Of a stretch of 64,000 nucleotides of DNA, positions 8,642 through 17,457 are shown piece by piece. The notes under the pieces are model-generated. The model saw only the letters and a list, made by a program, of their open reading frames with translations, had not been told where the DNA came from and made no database searches. Position numbers and translations under genes: made by a program. The stretch's first letter is position 1; each line of letters opens with the position of its first letter. Source of the DNA: Flavobacteriaceae bacterium (GTDB lineage: Bacteria > Bacteroidota > Bacteroidia > Flavobacteriales > Flavobacteriaceae); assembly GCA_028279515.1 (NCBI GenBank), contig JANQNQ010000005.1:124001-188000 (forward strand). Direction: 5' to 3'.

Positions 8642-9082
8642 CTATGGATTCTGTTCTGTGTTTAAAAGCGCTTCGGCGTTTTCAATGCTGCCGATCACTT
8701 TGTCTCTCATGACTTTTACCTTGACTTCTTCTTCATCTAGCCAGCGTTGCTTTTCGGGAGTCAGCTCTTTTCCGTAGAGAACTTCATCACTGTCAAAACG
8801 ATCTCCGAAACCTTGCATCCATTGCATCATAGTATCATGTGCATCTTGAAGGTCTTTTTTGGCTTTTTGGTGCTTCATTCCAGCTTCCGTCGAATCAATT
8901 TTTGGTTCAAGCTGTGTCATGAGCTTTCCGATCATACCCATCTTGGGCATTACTTCGTCATGAATGGCGACCACACGTTCCATTTGTGTGGGTTCTTTGG
9001 TTTCTTCCTTTTTCTTTTCGGCTTCTTTACATCCGATAGTAATTCCCGCGAAAGCGAAAAAAATTAAAAGATATCTTTTCAT
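8642..9082 (-). CDS. Lipoprotein, coiled-coil-like, in a copper-type cluster
   Basis: A 146-residue predicted lipoprotein with signal peptide and lipobox (ITIGC, Cys18). A Lys/Glu-rich linker and a Met/His-containing helical domain follow (VVAIHDEVMPKMGMIGKLM, KHQKAKKDLQDAHDTMMQWMQGF). Proteins of this kind are usually annotated as hypothetical. The Met-rich helices and its place after the outer-membrane barrel gene suggest a periplasmic metal-handling role, which is inference only. It is the last gene of the minus-strand group 11169 to 8642 and is followed by a strong terminator. Confidence 0.75.
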   Translation of the reverse strand: MKRYLLIFFAFAGITIGCKEAEKKKEETKEPTQMERVVAIHDEVMPKMGMIGKLMTQLEPKIDSTEAGMKHQKAKKDLQDAHDTMMQWMQGFGDRFDSDEVLYGKELTPEKQRWLDEEEVKVKVMRDKVIGSIENAEALLNTEQNP

Positions 9083-9132
9083 ATAATAGGTTTTATGCCC
9101 GCCAAGAGCATTTCTTGGCAGGCGTATTTATT

Positions 9133-10152
9133 TTATAGTGTATATTGTACCCCAAAGGTAAGGGTTTCCTTTTCACGTAGTTGAATGCCATATAAGTTTT
9201 GAAACAATGGCAGCGATGCTTCAAATCCAAAGCGCAGGTTCTTTAAACTGCCTTTAAAGGCGTATAAGTTGAATCCAATACCAGCTTCACCATAGGTCTT
9301 TCCTGAGTTGGTGATGTCGGCCGTTATAACCATCATAGGGTTGAGGTCAGGATTGGCTCCTTCGATACGCTCAACAGCTCCGAATTCGACACGACCTGAG
9401 AAGCTGATCCAATCATTGGCTTTGATGCTTACCCAGTTATTGATGCTGTACTGGTTGCCCAGGCGATAATCGTTGTCGTTTTTTCCGAAGCGCAATGTGG
9501 TACGCGCCTGTGTTCCGAAAGATAGTTGGTCCCATTGCTTCAAATAGGTCAGGGCCAATTGTGTATCTAAGGTGCCGCTGCCCAATTGCATTGGGTATGG
9601 CAATATGACTTCGTTTGGTATGGAGGCTGGAGTGACATCTTGTTCATCGATACTTCCGACGGGAATTGAAAAACCAACTTGTCCGTGCAGCTGTTGTCTG
9701 TTCTTGTTGAAGAATTTATACAGAGCTGCAATGCTAAGGTCTCCGAAGCCCGAAGTTTCTGTAATGAAGGTTCCTCCCATTCGTGTGAGATGGTCCATTT
9801 CGCTGCTGAGGTAATTGGCCATGACCATCAAGGTGATCTTGTCGCTTGGTGCGTACATGGCTCCTAACATATGCATGTTCATCGGCATAGTTGTCGGAGT
9901 GACCATGTAGGAAGCCAGTGCGTCGTCAAAAGAAACGTTCTCGCTTCCGAAGTTAAGTTCGTCCATATTCATGCGCATGTAGCGATAGCTGAACATGAAT
10001 TCTCCCTTGCCATGGGTGTGGTCACCCATGACCGAGATAGGTGCGTGTCCGTCAGGACGGTTGCCTGACCATTTTATAGTGTTGTTGTCGGTTTGTTGTG
10101 CATGTATAGCAGTGCTGGCCATAAGGATGGCAGCAAATAGAATGTTTTTCAT
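9133..10152 (-). CDS. Outer-membrane beta-barrel protein, Met/His-rich, probably copper-related
   Basis: A 339-residue protein with a signal peptide (cleavage near IHAQQ) and a beta-barrel pattern ending in a typical terminal strand (TLTFGVQYTL). The mature N-terminus is unusually rich in His and Met (MGDHTHGKGEFMFSYRYMR, MPMNMHMLGAMY). It resembles the transporter-family barrels found next to copper genes in Bacteroidota. Neighbours include a CKGKC-containing small protein and an HMA lipoprotein. Function as a copper or metal-linked outer-membrane protein is inferred from composition and context. Confidence 0.72.
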   Translation of the reverse strand: MKNILFAAILMASTAIHAQQTDNNTIKWSGNRPDGHAPISVMGDHTHGKGEFMFSYRYMRMNMDELNFGSENVSFDDALASYMVTPTTMPMNMHMLGAMYAPSDKITLMVMANYLSSEMDHLTRMGGTFITETSGFGDLSIAALYKFFNKNRQQLHGQVGFSIPVGSIDEQDVTPASIPNEVILPYPMQLGSGTLDTQLALTYLKQWDQLSFGTQARTTLRFGKNDNDYRLGNQYSINNWVSIKANDWISFSGRVEFGAVERIEGANPDLNPMMVITADITNSGKTYGEAGIGFNLYAFKGSLKNLRFGFEASLPLFQNLYGIQLREKETLTFGVQYTL

Positions 10153-10233
10153 CTTGTGATGTTTTGTTTAAATAATAAGTTTGCGACTACTTCTTTATGT
10201 GAGTTGAGAAGCGTCGGATTAAATACGGGTTAT

Positions 10234-10641
10234 TTAAACAATGGAGGCAGGAGGATGAAAGCTCTGATAGCTATATAGGAAATCGTAATGGTTTTTATAG
10301 GAATTTAGCGTTCTTAGATCGATTCGCGTTTCCTTTTCTTCTTTTTGAAAGTACAACAACGAAGCGAAGCCAATGGGATAGTCTTCCATAGCAATACGCG
10401 GAAGGTTGGCGCGCTTTTCATCTTGTTGCTTTTGCAGTTGTTGCATTAAGTAGCACTTTCCCTTACAGTTGAGCTCTACCTTTTCTTTGTTGATACATAA
10501 AAATTCAGCAATGAAATCCTGATTGACCAAATAGTCGACCAACGGAATGATCGGTCGGGTCATAGCTACCAAATACAACAAAGTAAATAAGGATGCAATT
10601 AGGGATTTCAATGCGCTTGAAAATTTGATGCAAAAATACAA
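10234..10641 (-). CDS. Conserved small membrane-anchored protein with NCKGKCYL motif
   Basis: A 135-residue protein with one N-terminal hydrophobic segment (about 10-30). A Cys cluster follows (FLCINKEKVELNCKGKCYL), including a C-x3-C pair. The rest is a Lys/Glu-rich region without known domains. Similar short proteins with a CNGKCHL-type motif commonly sit before copper-related barrels in Bacteroidota, so a metal-related envelope role is plausible. No enzyme function can be assigned. It lies between the HMA lipoprotein and barrel genes on the same strand. Confidence 0.65.
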   Translation of the reverse strand: MYFCIKFSSALKSLIASLFTLLYLVAMTRPIIPLVDYLVNQDFIAEFLCINKEKVELNCKGKCYLMQQLQKQQDEKRANLPRIAMEDYPIGFASLLYFQKEEKETRIDLRTLNSYKNHYDFLYSYQSFHPPASIV

Positions 10642-10671
10642 CCTAAACCTTTAATGACCATGTTAAAAAAG

Positions 10672-10700
10672 AAAAACCCATCGTGAAAATGATGGGTTTT
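10672..10700 (-). terminator. Terminator after the HMA lipoprotein gene
   Basis: Inverted repeat AAAACCCATC / GATGGGTTTT with an 8-nt loop. On the minus strand it is followed by a T-rich tail. It could separate the HMA gene from the downstream copper-type genes. Confidence 0.75.
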
Positions 10701-10776
10701 TTGTTAGTAATAAAAGGTCGTTATGATTTCTTACACAACCCTCAATTTTACAATCGAGAGTGTGTATTTACCGTGC

Positions 10777-11169
10777 TTAATCCTTTTTTTCAACACCAAA
10801 GTCTTCAACATTCTTCATGTCGCTAACCTTGTACATTGCTGCGGTACCTGAAACGGCATTTTCGAGATCATCAAAATTCACGGTTGACTTGTCATAGGTG
10901 ACCATGGCCAATTGTTTGTCAAAATCTACTTTAGCAGATTGAACGCCTTCTACCTTGGCTAAATTCTTCTGGATAGTACCAGCACATCCGATGGCACATG
11001 TCATACCATCAATGTTGAATTCTGCCTTGGCAATGTTTTCTGGGTTAACAGGGGCTTTTTCGGCTACAGCCACTTCAGGAGCTTTGTTCTCTTCAGCATT
11101 TTGTTGCTTGCAAGATGTGAACATAATCGTGCTCACTGCAACCATTAGTACATACTTCGTCAATTTCAT
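10777..11169 (-). CDS. HMA-domain lipoprotein (heavy-metal binding), CxxxC variant
   Basis: A 130-residue lipoprotein (lipobox MFTSC, Cys20) with a linker and one heavy-metal-associated domain at about residues 50-110. The metal loop reads GMTCAIGCAG, so the cysteines (58 and 62) are separated by three residues rather than the two of classical CopZ/Atx1 loops. This spacing is seen in other Bacteroidota envelope HMA proteins. It probably binds Cu(I) at the cell surface or periplasm. It is the first gene of a minus-strand metal cluster and is followed by its own terminator. Confidence 0.85.
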   Translation of the reverse strand: MKLTKYVLMVAVSTIMFTSCKQQNAEENKAPEVAVAEKAPVNPENIAKAEFNIDGMTCAIGCAGTIQKNLAKVEGVQSAKVDFDKQLAMVTYDKSTVNFDDLENAVSGTAAMYKVSDMKNVEDFGVEKKD

Positions 11170-11313
11170 TTTTCTTTTCTTTTTATGGGCTAACTGTCAG
11201 AGACAGTGTAAAAAGGCCTTTGCATTTTTTACGATTGTAACAAAAATAAACAAATTGCAGAGACAAATTCGAAAGAAAAGTTCGACTTTTGTGTTAAAAA
11301 TTACACAATTGCT

Positions 11314-12192
11314 ATGCAGCAACACAACGCTAAGTGGTTCTACTTGGCCATTTTATCTGTTATTTGGGGAAGCTCTTACATTCTGATCAAGAAAGGGTTG
11401 ATCGGGTTTACGCCACTTCAGTTAGGAGCTGTGCGTATATTGATGACCACGGTGATCCTATATATTTTCGGATTAAAATCATTGAAGAAGGTAAAGGGTA
11501 AAAAGTTGTGGTTTTGGATGGCCGTTTCGGGCTTTTTAGGGACTTTCTTCCCTGCATTCCTATTCTCTTATGCCGAAACAGAGATTGATAGCTCGGTGGC
11601 TTCGATATTGAACTCATTGGTGCCCTTATTCACAATTATTTTTGGTGCGTTCATTTTCAAGTTTGTTATTAAGCAGAGTCAATATTTAGGGGTTTTCATT
11701 GGGTTGTTAGGCTCTTTTTTATTGATCTACGACGGGCTTTCTATCAATCCAGATAGAAATCATCTTTATGCCGGATTCGTGTTGATTGCTACCGTTTGTT
11801 ATGCCTTGAATGTAAACATCATTAAGAAGTACTTGAACGAGGTGAGTTCAATGGCTATAGCGGTGGGGAATTTCACCACTATTGCGATTCCTGCGATTAT
11901 TGTCTTGTTTGCCTCTGGGGCTACAGAGCTGGACTATACGGGAGATGCAAAAGTGAAAGAGGCTTTGTTGTGGGTATTACTACTTTCAATCTTTGGTACG
12001 GCTGTGGCAAAGGTGCTATTCAATAAACTGGTTCAAATTTCAAACCCTGTGTTTTCTTCATCGGTTACCTATACGATTCCTATTGTGGCCGTATTGTGGG
12101 GTGTGCTCGACGGAGAACGTCTTGGGGCGCTTCAGTTTTTGGCAACTGGAGTGATTCTGCTTGGAGTGTATTTGGTGAACCGGGATCGTTAA
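11314..12192 (+). CDS. EamA/DMT family transporter
   Basis: A 292-residue inner-membrane protein with ten predicted membrane segments arranged as two EamA halves (about 5-140 and 150-290). Typical features are WGSSYILIKKGL near the N-terminus and a conserved late segment (YTIPIVAVLWGVLDGERLG). The family exports metabolites such as amino acids, but the substrate cannot be read from the sequence. It is a single gene, divergent from the HMA lipoprotein gene. Confidence 0.92.
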   Translation: MQQHNAKWFYLAILSVIWGSSYILIKKGLIGFTPLQLGAVRILMTTVILYIFGLKSLKKVKGKKLWFWMAVSGFLGTFFPAFLFSYAETEIDSSVASILNSLVPLFTIIFGAFIFKFVIKQSQYLGVFIGLLGSFLLIYDGLSINPDRNHLYAGFVLIATVCYALNVNIIKKYLNEVSSMAIAVGNFTTIAIPAIIVLFASGATELDYTGDAKVKEALLWVLLLSIFGTAVAKVLFNKLVQISNPVFSSSVTYTIPIVAVLWGVLDGERLGALQFLATGVILLGVYLVNRDR

Positions 12193-12200
12193 ACAGCGTA

Positions 12201-12290
12201 ATCAAACCCCCGATTCCGTTTTACGGAATCACCCCGCCCGAACGGCTTCAGTCGGGCAGGCTCTCTTTGTCTAAAGGGAGGAGCCAGATT
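12201..12290 (-). repeat. Dispersed two-hairpin intergenic repeat, copy A
   Basis: Read on the minus strand it runs TGGCTCCTCCCTTTAGAC.., a first hairpin, then a GCCCGA..TCGGGC hairpin, an extra GATTCCGT/ACGGAATC hairpin and a GGGGGTTTGA end. It shares TGGCTCCTCCCTT(C/T)AGAC with copy D (62510-62575) and the ending with copy B (48851-48899). Confidence 0.7.
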
Positions 12291-12326
12291 TGATTTTCAA
12301 GCTAAATAATAAATAAAAGAAACAAA

Positions 12327-12350
12327 AAAGGGGCCGCATGCGGCCCCTTT
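12327..12350 (-). terminator. Terminator after the M16 peptidase operon
   Basis: Perfect 24-nt GC-rich palindrome centred at 12338-12339, with a T-run on the minus strand, 23 bp after the stop at 12373. Confidence 0.88.
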
Positions 12351-12372
12351 CAAACTAAAATATATAAAAAGA

Positions 12373-14442
12373 TTAGTTGAAGTCAGCGTCAGATACGCCT
12401 TCGTTCACTTTTACTTCTGTCACGGTGAAATCGAATTTCTGTGGCCCTGCTGATTGCGAAAGCTTGAATGGAAATTTGATTCCTGAAACTTCTTTGTAGT
12501 CAGCATACGTAAGCGTGCTAGTGATTGTGCGTCCGCCAGCTTCTCTTGTCGTCACTTCTTGAAGTTTTAAACCAGTTTCAACATCGTAGAAGATATTCTT
12601 GTCATCAGAAACTTTGATCACGTAGGCTTTCTTTCCGTCTACCTTTTCGATTTTCTCTAGGGTAGCACCACCCGATAGCCAGTCGATTTCTGGGAATGGC
12701 GAAGACTCTTGTTGTACTTCTTTCAACTCGTCATCAGACATGTCTTTCTTCTGACCTTGGATCATTGCGTATCCTTTGTCACCGTCCAGTACTTGCTTTT
12801 GCATAGAGTTCCCCATTACCTTCACGTCTTGCATGAATTGCTTTTTGGTGGTCTTCTTCATCTCTAGCTCTAGCTTCATTCCTTGCATAGAGGCTTCAGC
12901 CTTCATCAAGAAAGAATTTACGTTGTCTAGCTTAGCTCTTCCGCCAATTGCGTCGATATAGTTGTTCAATACCTTTTGAACATTTACGTCAGCTGGGATT
13001 GGGATAACAAACTCAGGTCGTTTCGTTGACTCACCAAACTTGTCGTAGTACTTCACAGGAAGTTTCTTTCCGTTGAATTCTACTTTCTCTAAGTTGTCAA
13101 GGACTTCACTTCCTTTTCCAGTTACTACCACACGAGCGTTGTCACCCATAAAGTATTTTTTAGCTGCTTTCTGAACATCTGCTTTAGAAACAGCGTCAAT
13201 CTTTGCCAAATACGTCTTGTAGTAATCCTTTGGTAGTCCTTCGGTCTCGATATTCAATGCATAACGAGCGATGGTCTGTGGACGCTCAAGCGCCATTACG
13301 AAGTTACCAACGTACTTTGCCTTTACATTCTTCAATTCTTCATCAGAAACAGGTTCGTTGGCGATCTTGTGAATCTCTTTAAGCAATTCTACAACTGAGC
13401 TGTCAGTCACCGCGTTTCTAACACTAGCCGAGGCTCTAAAGCGAGAAACGGTCTTGCTATCGTTTCCGATTCGAGAATACGATCCGTAAGTGTATCCTTT
13501 GTCTTCACGTAGGTTGTTAAACAAACGCGCTTCACCACCACCTCCAAGAATGTTGTTGGCGATTAATGCTGGGAAATAATCAGCATCTTTCATGGCAAGG
13601 TCTACAGTGTTTTGAACGGCAATCTCAGACTGTACAGCGTTTGGCATCTCTACGAAATCGATCTGTGTTCCAGAAACGTTTTGTGGATTAGAGAAGCCCG
13701 CTGTTGGAACCGTTCCTTTTTGCCAGTTTTTGAAGTGCTTTTTCACCAACTTCTTCACGTCTTTAAACTTCACATCACCAATCACAACCAAGTATGCGTT
13801 GTTTGGCTTAAAGTAGTTGTTGTAAAAAGTAGAAACGTCATTTACACTAACGTTGTTTACCGTTTCGATTGACGTGTATTCTCCATAAGGGTGATCTGCG
13901 CCAAAGGCCAAAAGGTCTTCAACACGGCGTGCAGCAGTAGTTACACTCTTCTCGTTAGACTTGATTCCCTCGATCAGCTTGTCCTTTTCCTTGTCAAATT
14001 CCTCTTCTGTGAAATTAGGATTGATTGCCGCATCGGCCATCAACTCAAGAATTCTAGGGAAATACTTAGACAATGAGCTAGCAAAGGCACTTTGTGAACC
14101 AAAATTGATGTTGGCACCTAAATAGTCAACTTCTTCATTAAAATCATCTTTACTGATGGTCTTAGATCCGTTTCCTAAAAGGCTTGACGTCAAGCTAGCT
14201 ACACCAGCTTTGTCTCCCTCTACGATCAATGGATTGTCAATGGTCAATTGGATCGAAACTCTTGGAAGTTTGTGATTCTCAACCACCATTACCTTCATGC
14301 CATTTTTAAGGGCAAAGGTCTGTGGGTCTTTTAAATTGATCTCTGGAGCAGGGCCTGGCTTAGGCTGTTTGCTACGGTCGATCTGTGCATACGATACCGT
14401 TAAGAATAGCGACAGTACCGCAAGTAATATATTTCTTTTCAT
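12373..14442 (-). CDS. M16 family peptidase, inactive-type subunit with LolA-like C-terminal domain
   Basis: A 689-residue secreted protein (signal peptide ending near SYAQ). Two M16 halves span about 30-470. The zinc motif HxxEH is absent: GVASLTSSLLGNG stands in the position where it would be. The Arg/Tyr pair of non-catalytic subunits is present (LREDKGYTYGSYSR). A 200-residue C-terminal extension resembles outer-membrane lipoprotein-sorting (LolA-like) domains. It probably pairs with the active subunit encoded 3 nt upstream (14446-15768). The heterodimer would degrade peptides in the periplasm. Confidence 0.9.
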   Translation of the reverse strand: MKRNILLAVLSLFLTVSYAQIDRSKQPKPGPAPEINLKDPQTFALKNGMKVMVVENHKLPRVSIQLTIDNPLIVEGDKAGVASLTSSLLGNGSKTISKDDFNEEVDYLGANINFGSQSAFASSLSKYFPRILELMADAAINPNFTEEEFDKEKDKLIEGIKSNEKSVTTAARRVEDLLAFGADHPYGEYTSIETVNNVSVNDVSTFYNNYFKPNNAYLVVIGDVKFKDVKKLVKKHFKNWQKGTVPTAGFSNPQNVSGTQIDFVEMPNAVQSEIAVQNTVDLAMKDADYFPALIANNILGGGGEARLFNNLREDKGYTYGSYSRIGNDSKTVSRFRASASVRNAVTDSSVVELLKEIHKIANEPVSDEELKNVKAKYVGNFVMALERPQTIARYALNIETEGLPKDYYKTYLAKIDAVSKADVQKAAKKYFMGDNARVVVTGKGSEVLDNLEKVEFNGKKLPVKYYDKFGESTKRPEFVIPIPADVNVQKVLNNYIDAIGGRAKLDNVNSFLMKAEASMQGMKLELEMKKTTKKQFMQDVKVMGNSMQKQVLDGDKGYAMIQGQKKDMSDDELKEVQQESSPFPEIDWLSGGATLEKIEKVDGKKAYVIKVSDDKNIFYDVETGLKLQEVTTREAGGRTITSTLTYADYKEVSGIKFPFKLSQSAGPQKFDFTVTEVKVNEGVSDADFN

Positions 14443-14445
14443 CGC

Positions 14446-15768
14446 TTAGTTTTCTTTTTTATCTTCTGGTAAATATTCTAGGATCAATCGCTGATTTGGC
14501 TGTAGATACTTCTTAGCCACTTCTCTGATCTCTTCACGTGTAACCGAACGGTATATGTCGATCTCGGTGTTGATCAAGTTTGTGTCTCCATAAAGTACAT
14601 TGTATCTAGCCAAAGAGTTGGCAATTCCTTCAACGCTACTGTTCGAATTCACGTATTGATTTTCGAACTTATTCTGAAGTTTTTGGTAGTCTCTTTCAGA
14701 GATAAGGTCTGTCTGAATTTTTACTACTTCCTCGTCGATTTCTTTAACGATGTCTGCCAAAGAGTTCTCACCAAGTGGAAGTCCGAATAATACGTACATT
14801 CCGTAATCTTCTTGGCTGATGTTGAAGGCACCTACTTGTAGTGCCATCTTCTTATCATCAACGATCTTCTTGTACATTTTAGAGCTCTTTCCGTCACTTA
14901 GGTACGAAGAGATCATATCTAAAACTCTAGAATCTCTTGTTTTGAACGAAGGCGTTCTGTAGGCAGCAACTACTGCAGGAATCTGAATGTTTGGATCGTA
15001 TGCTTTCGCATTGATCTGCTCAGTGATAGGATCTTCTTTTGGAAAGTTACGAACGATGTCAGCACCTCTTGGAACTTCTCCGAAGTAGTCCTGGATCATT
15101 TTCTTTGTCTTGTCCATTTCAAAATCACCAGCAACAACAAGTGTCGCATTGTTAGGAACGTAGAATTTCTTGTTAAATGCCAAGAACTCGTCAAGTGTAG
15201 CAGCATCTAAGTGCGCCATCTTTCCGATAGTGGTTCCTTTGTACGGGTGCTTTTTAAACATGTGCTTTTTCACGTTCTCTAGGAAACGTCCGTAAGGCTG
15301 ATTATCAACACGAAGTCTCTTTTCTTCCTTTACTACCTCGTTCTGTGTGTCAACACCGATCTGATTAATGATCGGGTGTAACATACGCTCAGATTCCATC
15401 CATAATCCTAATTCAAGGTTATTAGAAGGAAATACTTCGTAATAGTACGTACGGTCATCTGTAGTATTTGCGTTGTTTCGTCCTCCGTTAGAGGTAACGA
15501 TCTTAAACCATGTTCCGCGTTCGATATTTGGAGTCCCTTCAAATAAAAGGTGCTCAAAAAAGTGTGCAAAACCAGTACGCTCAGGATCTTCATCTTTTGC
15601 ACCTACGTGGTACATCACCGATGTCGTCACAACGGGAGCACCATTATCTTGATGCAGAATAACGTGCAAGCCGTTATCCAAGTCGTATTCTTCAAAAGCT
15701 ACTTCTTGTGCTGTTACAAAAGCTGTTGTCAACAATAAGAAAGCAACTGAAAGCAAAGTTTTTTTCAT
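14446..15768 (-). CDS. M16 family zinc peptidase, catalytic subunit
   Basis: A 440-residue secreted metallopeptidase with signal peptide (TAFVTAQ). It carries the inverted zinc motif HFFEH near residue 69 and the downstream glutamate in NEVVKEEKR. The second domain completes the clamshell fold. It precedes the inactive-type M16 gene with a 3-nt gap, giving the standard two-gene M16 pair of Bacteroidota. A minus-strand TATTTTTG box at 15847-15854, with CTTG 18-19 nt before it, is a probable promoter. Confidence 0.94.
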   Translation of the reverse strand: MKKTLLSVAFLLLTTAFVTAQEVAFEEYDLDNGLHVILHQDNGAPVVTTSVMYHVGAKDEDPERTGFAHFFEHLLFEGTPNIERGTWFKIVTSNGGRNNANTTDDRTYYYEVFPSNNLELGLWMESERMLHPIINQIGVDTQNEVVKEEKRLRVDNQPYGRFLENVKKHMFKKHPYKGTTIGKMAHLDAATLDEFLAFNKKFYVPNNATLVVAGDFEMDKTKKMIQDYFGEVPRGADIVRNFPKEDPITEQINAKAYDPNIQIPAVVAAYRTPSFKTRDSRVLDMISSYLSDGKSSKMYKKIVDDKKMALQVGAFNISQEDYGMYVLFGLPLGENSLADIVKEIDEEVVKIQTDLISERDYQKLQNKFENQYVNSNSSVEGIANSLARYNVLYGDTNLINTEIDIYRSVTREEIREVAKKYLQPNQRLILEYLPEDKKEN

Positions 15769-15846
15769 TGCAATGTTGGATTAATTAATTAATGTTTCAA
15801 GAGTGTTTGACGTTCTTGTAGTGTAATTGTTACATTTCAAGGACTA

Positions 15847-15876
15847 CAAAAATAACTATCTAGGCTTGGCATCAAG
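15847..15876 (-). promoter_or_regulatory. Promoter of the M16 peptidase operon
   Basis: On the minus strand, CTTG is followed after 18 nt by TATTTTTG (15854-15847). This fits the Bacteroidota TTTG/TAnnTTTG layout, about 80 nt before the start codon. Confidence 0.6.
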
Positions 15877-15986
15877 AGAGAAATGTTAAAATTTAACATG
15901 GTTTTAAGGAATAGAGCACCGCAAAGGTTCTTGAAAAAATTCGTAAATTAGACTGACAATGAGATTGTTAACTAAAGATTGAAATT

Positions 15987-16451
15987 ATGAAGCACCTTAA
16001 AATATACGTTCGTTTTGGCATCGTTATAGCGTTGCTGCTAATCGGTTACTTTTTGTTGGTCAGGCTATTTGGATGGCACGAGAATCCTTGGCTTCGATTG
16101 ATCAACGGACTCATTGTGGGCTTCGGACTTTACGAGGCCATTAGGGTTAAGAAGCTAGAACGAGGAAAAGAATTCGAATACTTTGAAGGCTTCAGAACCG
16201 GAATCTACACAGGCTTCATTGCCACCTTGATTTTTGTGCTTTTCATGGGCATCTATATGTTTCACATAGACCCGACATTTCCAGAGACCATTATGTCTAC
16301 ATGGATGGAAGGATATTTTCAAGGGCCAGGCATCCTCATCTTCATTCTCATGGTCGAGGGATTTGCCTCAACCGTGGTACTTACGCTGACGTTCATGCAA
16401 CGCTTTAAACCCAGCTGGAATATTTCCAAAAAAGAGGTCCAAAAAGCCTAA
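15987..16451 (+). CDS. DUF4199 family membrane protein
   Basis: A 154-residue protein with four predicted membrane segments (about 10-28, 38-52, 70-95 and 118-140). It matches the DUF4199 layout common in Bacteroidota, including a conserved charged stretch (LERGKEFEYFEGFRTG) between helices 2 and 3. The molecular function of the family is unknown. It stands alone before the rplU promoter. Confidence 0.82.
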   Translation: MKHLKIYVRFGIVIALLLIGYFLLVRLFGWHENPWLRLINGLIVGFGLYEAIRVKKLERGKEFEYFEGFRTGIYTGFIATLIFVLFMGIYMFHIDPTFPETIMSTWMEGYFQGPGILIFILMVEGFASTVVLTLTFMQRFKPSWNISKKEVQKA

Positions 16452-16457
16452 GAACTG

Positions 16458-16488
16458 TTTGCAGATTAATAGGTTAGTTGTATATTTG
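16458..16488 (+). promoter_or_regulatory. Promoter of rplU-rpmA
   Basis: TTTG (16458-16461), exactly 19 nt, then TATATTTG (16481-16488): a textbook Bacteroidota -33/-7 promoter. It leaves a leader of about 60 nt before the rplU ATG. Confidence 0.88.
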
Positions 16489-16552
16489 CACCCGCCTTAC
16501 CGAAAAGGTAGGGTTCATTTATTGTAAATAATTCATTATTAATCGATACGCT

Positions 16553-17116
16553 ATGTATGCAATTGTAGAGATAGCAGGGCAGCAATTCAAAGTTGCGAAA
16601 GACCAGAAGGTTTACGTACACCGTTTGGCTACAGAAGAAGGTAAGAAAGTAAGTTTCGACAACGTTCTTTTGTTAGACGATAACGGAAAAGTGACCATCG
16701 GCGCCCCAGCTATAGACGGAGCCGCAGTAGAGGCTAAAGTCGTTAAGCACCTAAAAGGTGACAAAGTGATCGTGTTCAAGAAGAAAAGACGTAAAGGATA
16801 CCGTGTAAAGAACGGTCACCGTCAATCATTGACAGAGATCATCATTGAAAACATTAAAGCTTCTGGAGCTAAGAAAGCAGCTCCTGCAAAAGCGAAGGCT
16901 GAAAAGGCTGCCCCTAAGAAAGAGGCTGCACCAAAGGCAAAAGCTAAGACAGAAGCAAAACCAGCTGCTAAGAAAGCTGCTCCTAAGAAAGAAGCTGCTT
17001 CTGACGATCTAAGTAAAAAGACCGTAGCTGAGTTAAAAGAAATGGCAAAAGCTGCCGGAATTGAAGGAATCTCTTCAATGAAGAAAGCAGACCTTATTGC
17101 TGCATTAAGTAAATAA
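16553..17116 (+). CDS. rplU: 50S ribosomal protein L21 with Ala/Lys-rich linker and SAP-like C-terminal domain
   Basis: The first 103 residues are a normal bL21 (MYAIVEIAGQQFKVAKDQ, KKKRRKGYRVKNGHRQ). An 84-residue extension follows: a linker of repeated Ala-Pro-Lys-Lys units (about 104-150), then a helical segment (KTVAELKEMAKAAGIEG..MKKADLIAALSK) like SAP or Rho N-terminal domains, which bind nucleic acid. Extended L21 proteins occur in other flavobacteria. The role of the extension is unknown. It is co-transcribed with rpmA, 23 nt downstream, from the strong promoter at 16458. Confidence 0.93.
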   Translation: MYAIVEIAGQQFKVAKDQKVYVHRLATEEGKKVSFDNVLLLDDNGKVTIGAPAIDGAAVEAKVVKHLKGDKVIVFKKKRRKGYRVKNGHRQSLTEIIIENIKASGAKKAAPAKAKAEKAAPKKEAAPKAKAKTEAKPAAKKAAPKKEAASDDLSKKTVAELKEMAKAAGIEGISSMKKADLIAALSK

Positions 17117-17139
17117 GAACAACGTAAAACACAGATATC

Positions 17140-17400
17140 ATGGCTCACAAAAAAGGAGTAGGTAGTTCTAAAAACGGTAGAGAATCAGAATCGAAACGCT
17201 TAGGTGTTAAGATCTATGGCGGCCAGGCTGCTATTGCCGGGAACATCATCGTAAGACAACGTGGTACTGCACACAATCCAGGTGAAAACGTATACATGGG
17301 TAAAGACCATACGTTGCACGCCAAAATTGACGGTATCGTTAAGTTCGAAAAGAAAAGAGGAGGAAAATCATTTGTTTCTATCGTACCTTTCGAGGCTTAA
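17140..17400 (+). CDS. rpmA: 50S ribosomal protein L27
   Basis: An 86-residue bL27 with the invariant start [20 protein letters not shown]. The core follows ([35 protein letters not shown]). The N-terminal tail reaches the peptidyl-transferase centre. No cleavable N-terminal extension of the Firmicutes type is present. It is the second gene after rplU, with a terminator 24 bp after the stop. Confidence 0.97.
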   Translation: MAHKKGVGSSKNGRESESKRLGVKIYGGQAAIAGNIIVRQRGTAHNPGENVYMGKDHTLHAKIDGIVKFEKKRGGKSFVSIVPFEA

Positions 17401-17423
17401 GAAACACTCCCTTAAGAATACAG

Positions 17424-17452
17424 ACCCTCTTCAGCAATGGAGAGGGTTTTTT
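17424..17452 (+). terminator. Terminator of rplU-rpmA
   Basis: Stem ACCCTCT / AGAGGGT with a 10-nt loop and a six-T tail, 24 bp after rpmA. Confidence 0.88.
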
Positions 17453-17457
17453 CGTTA

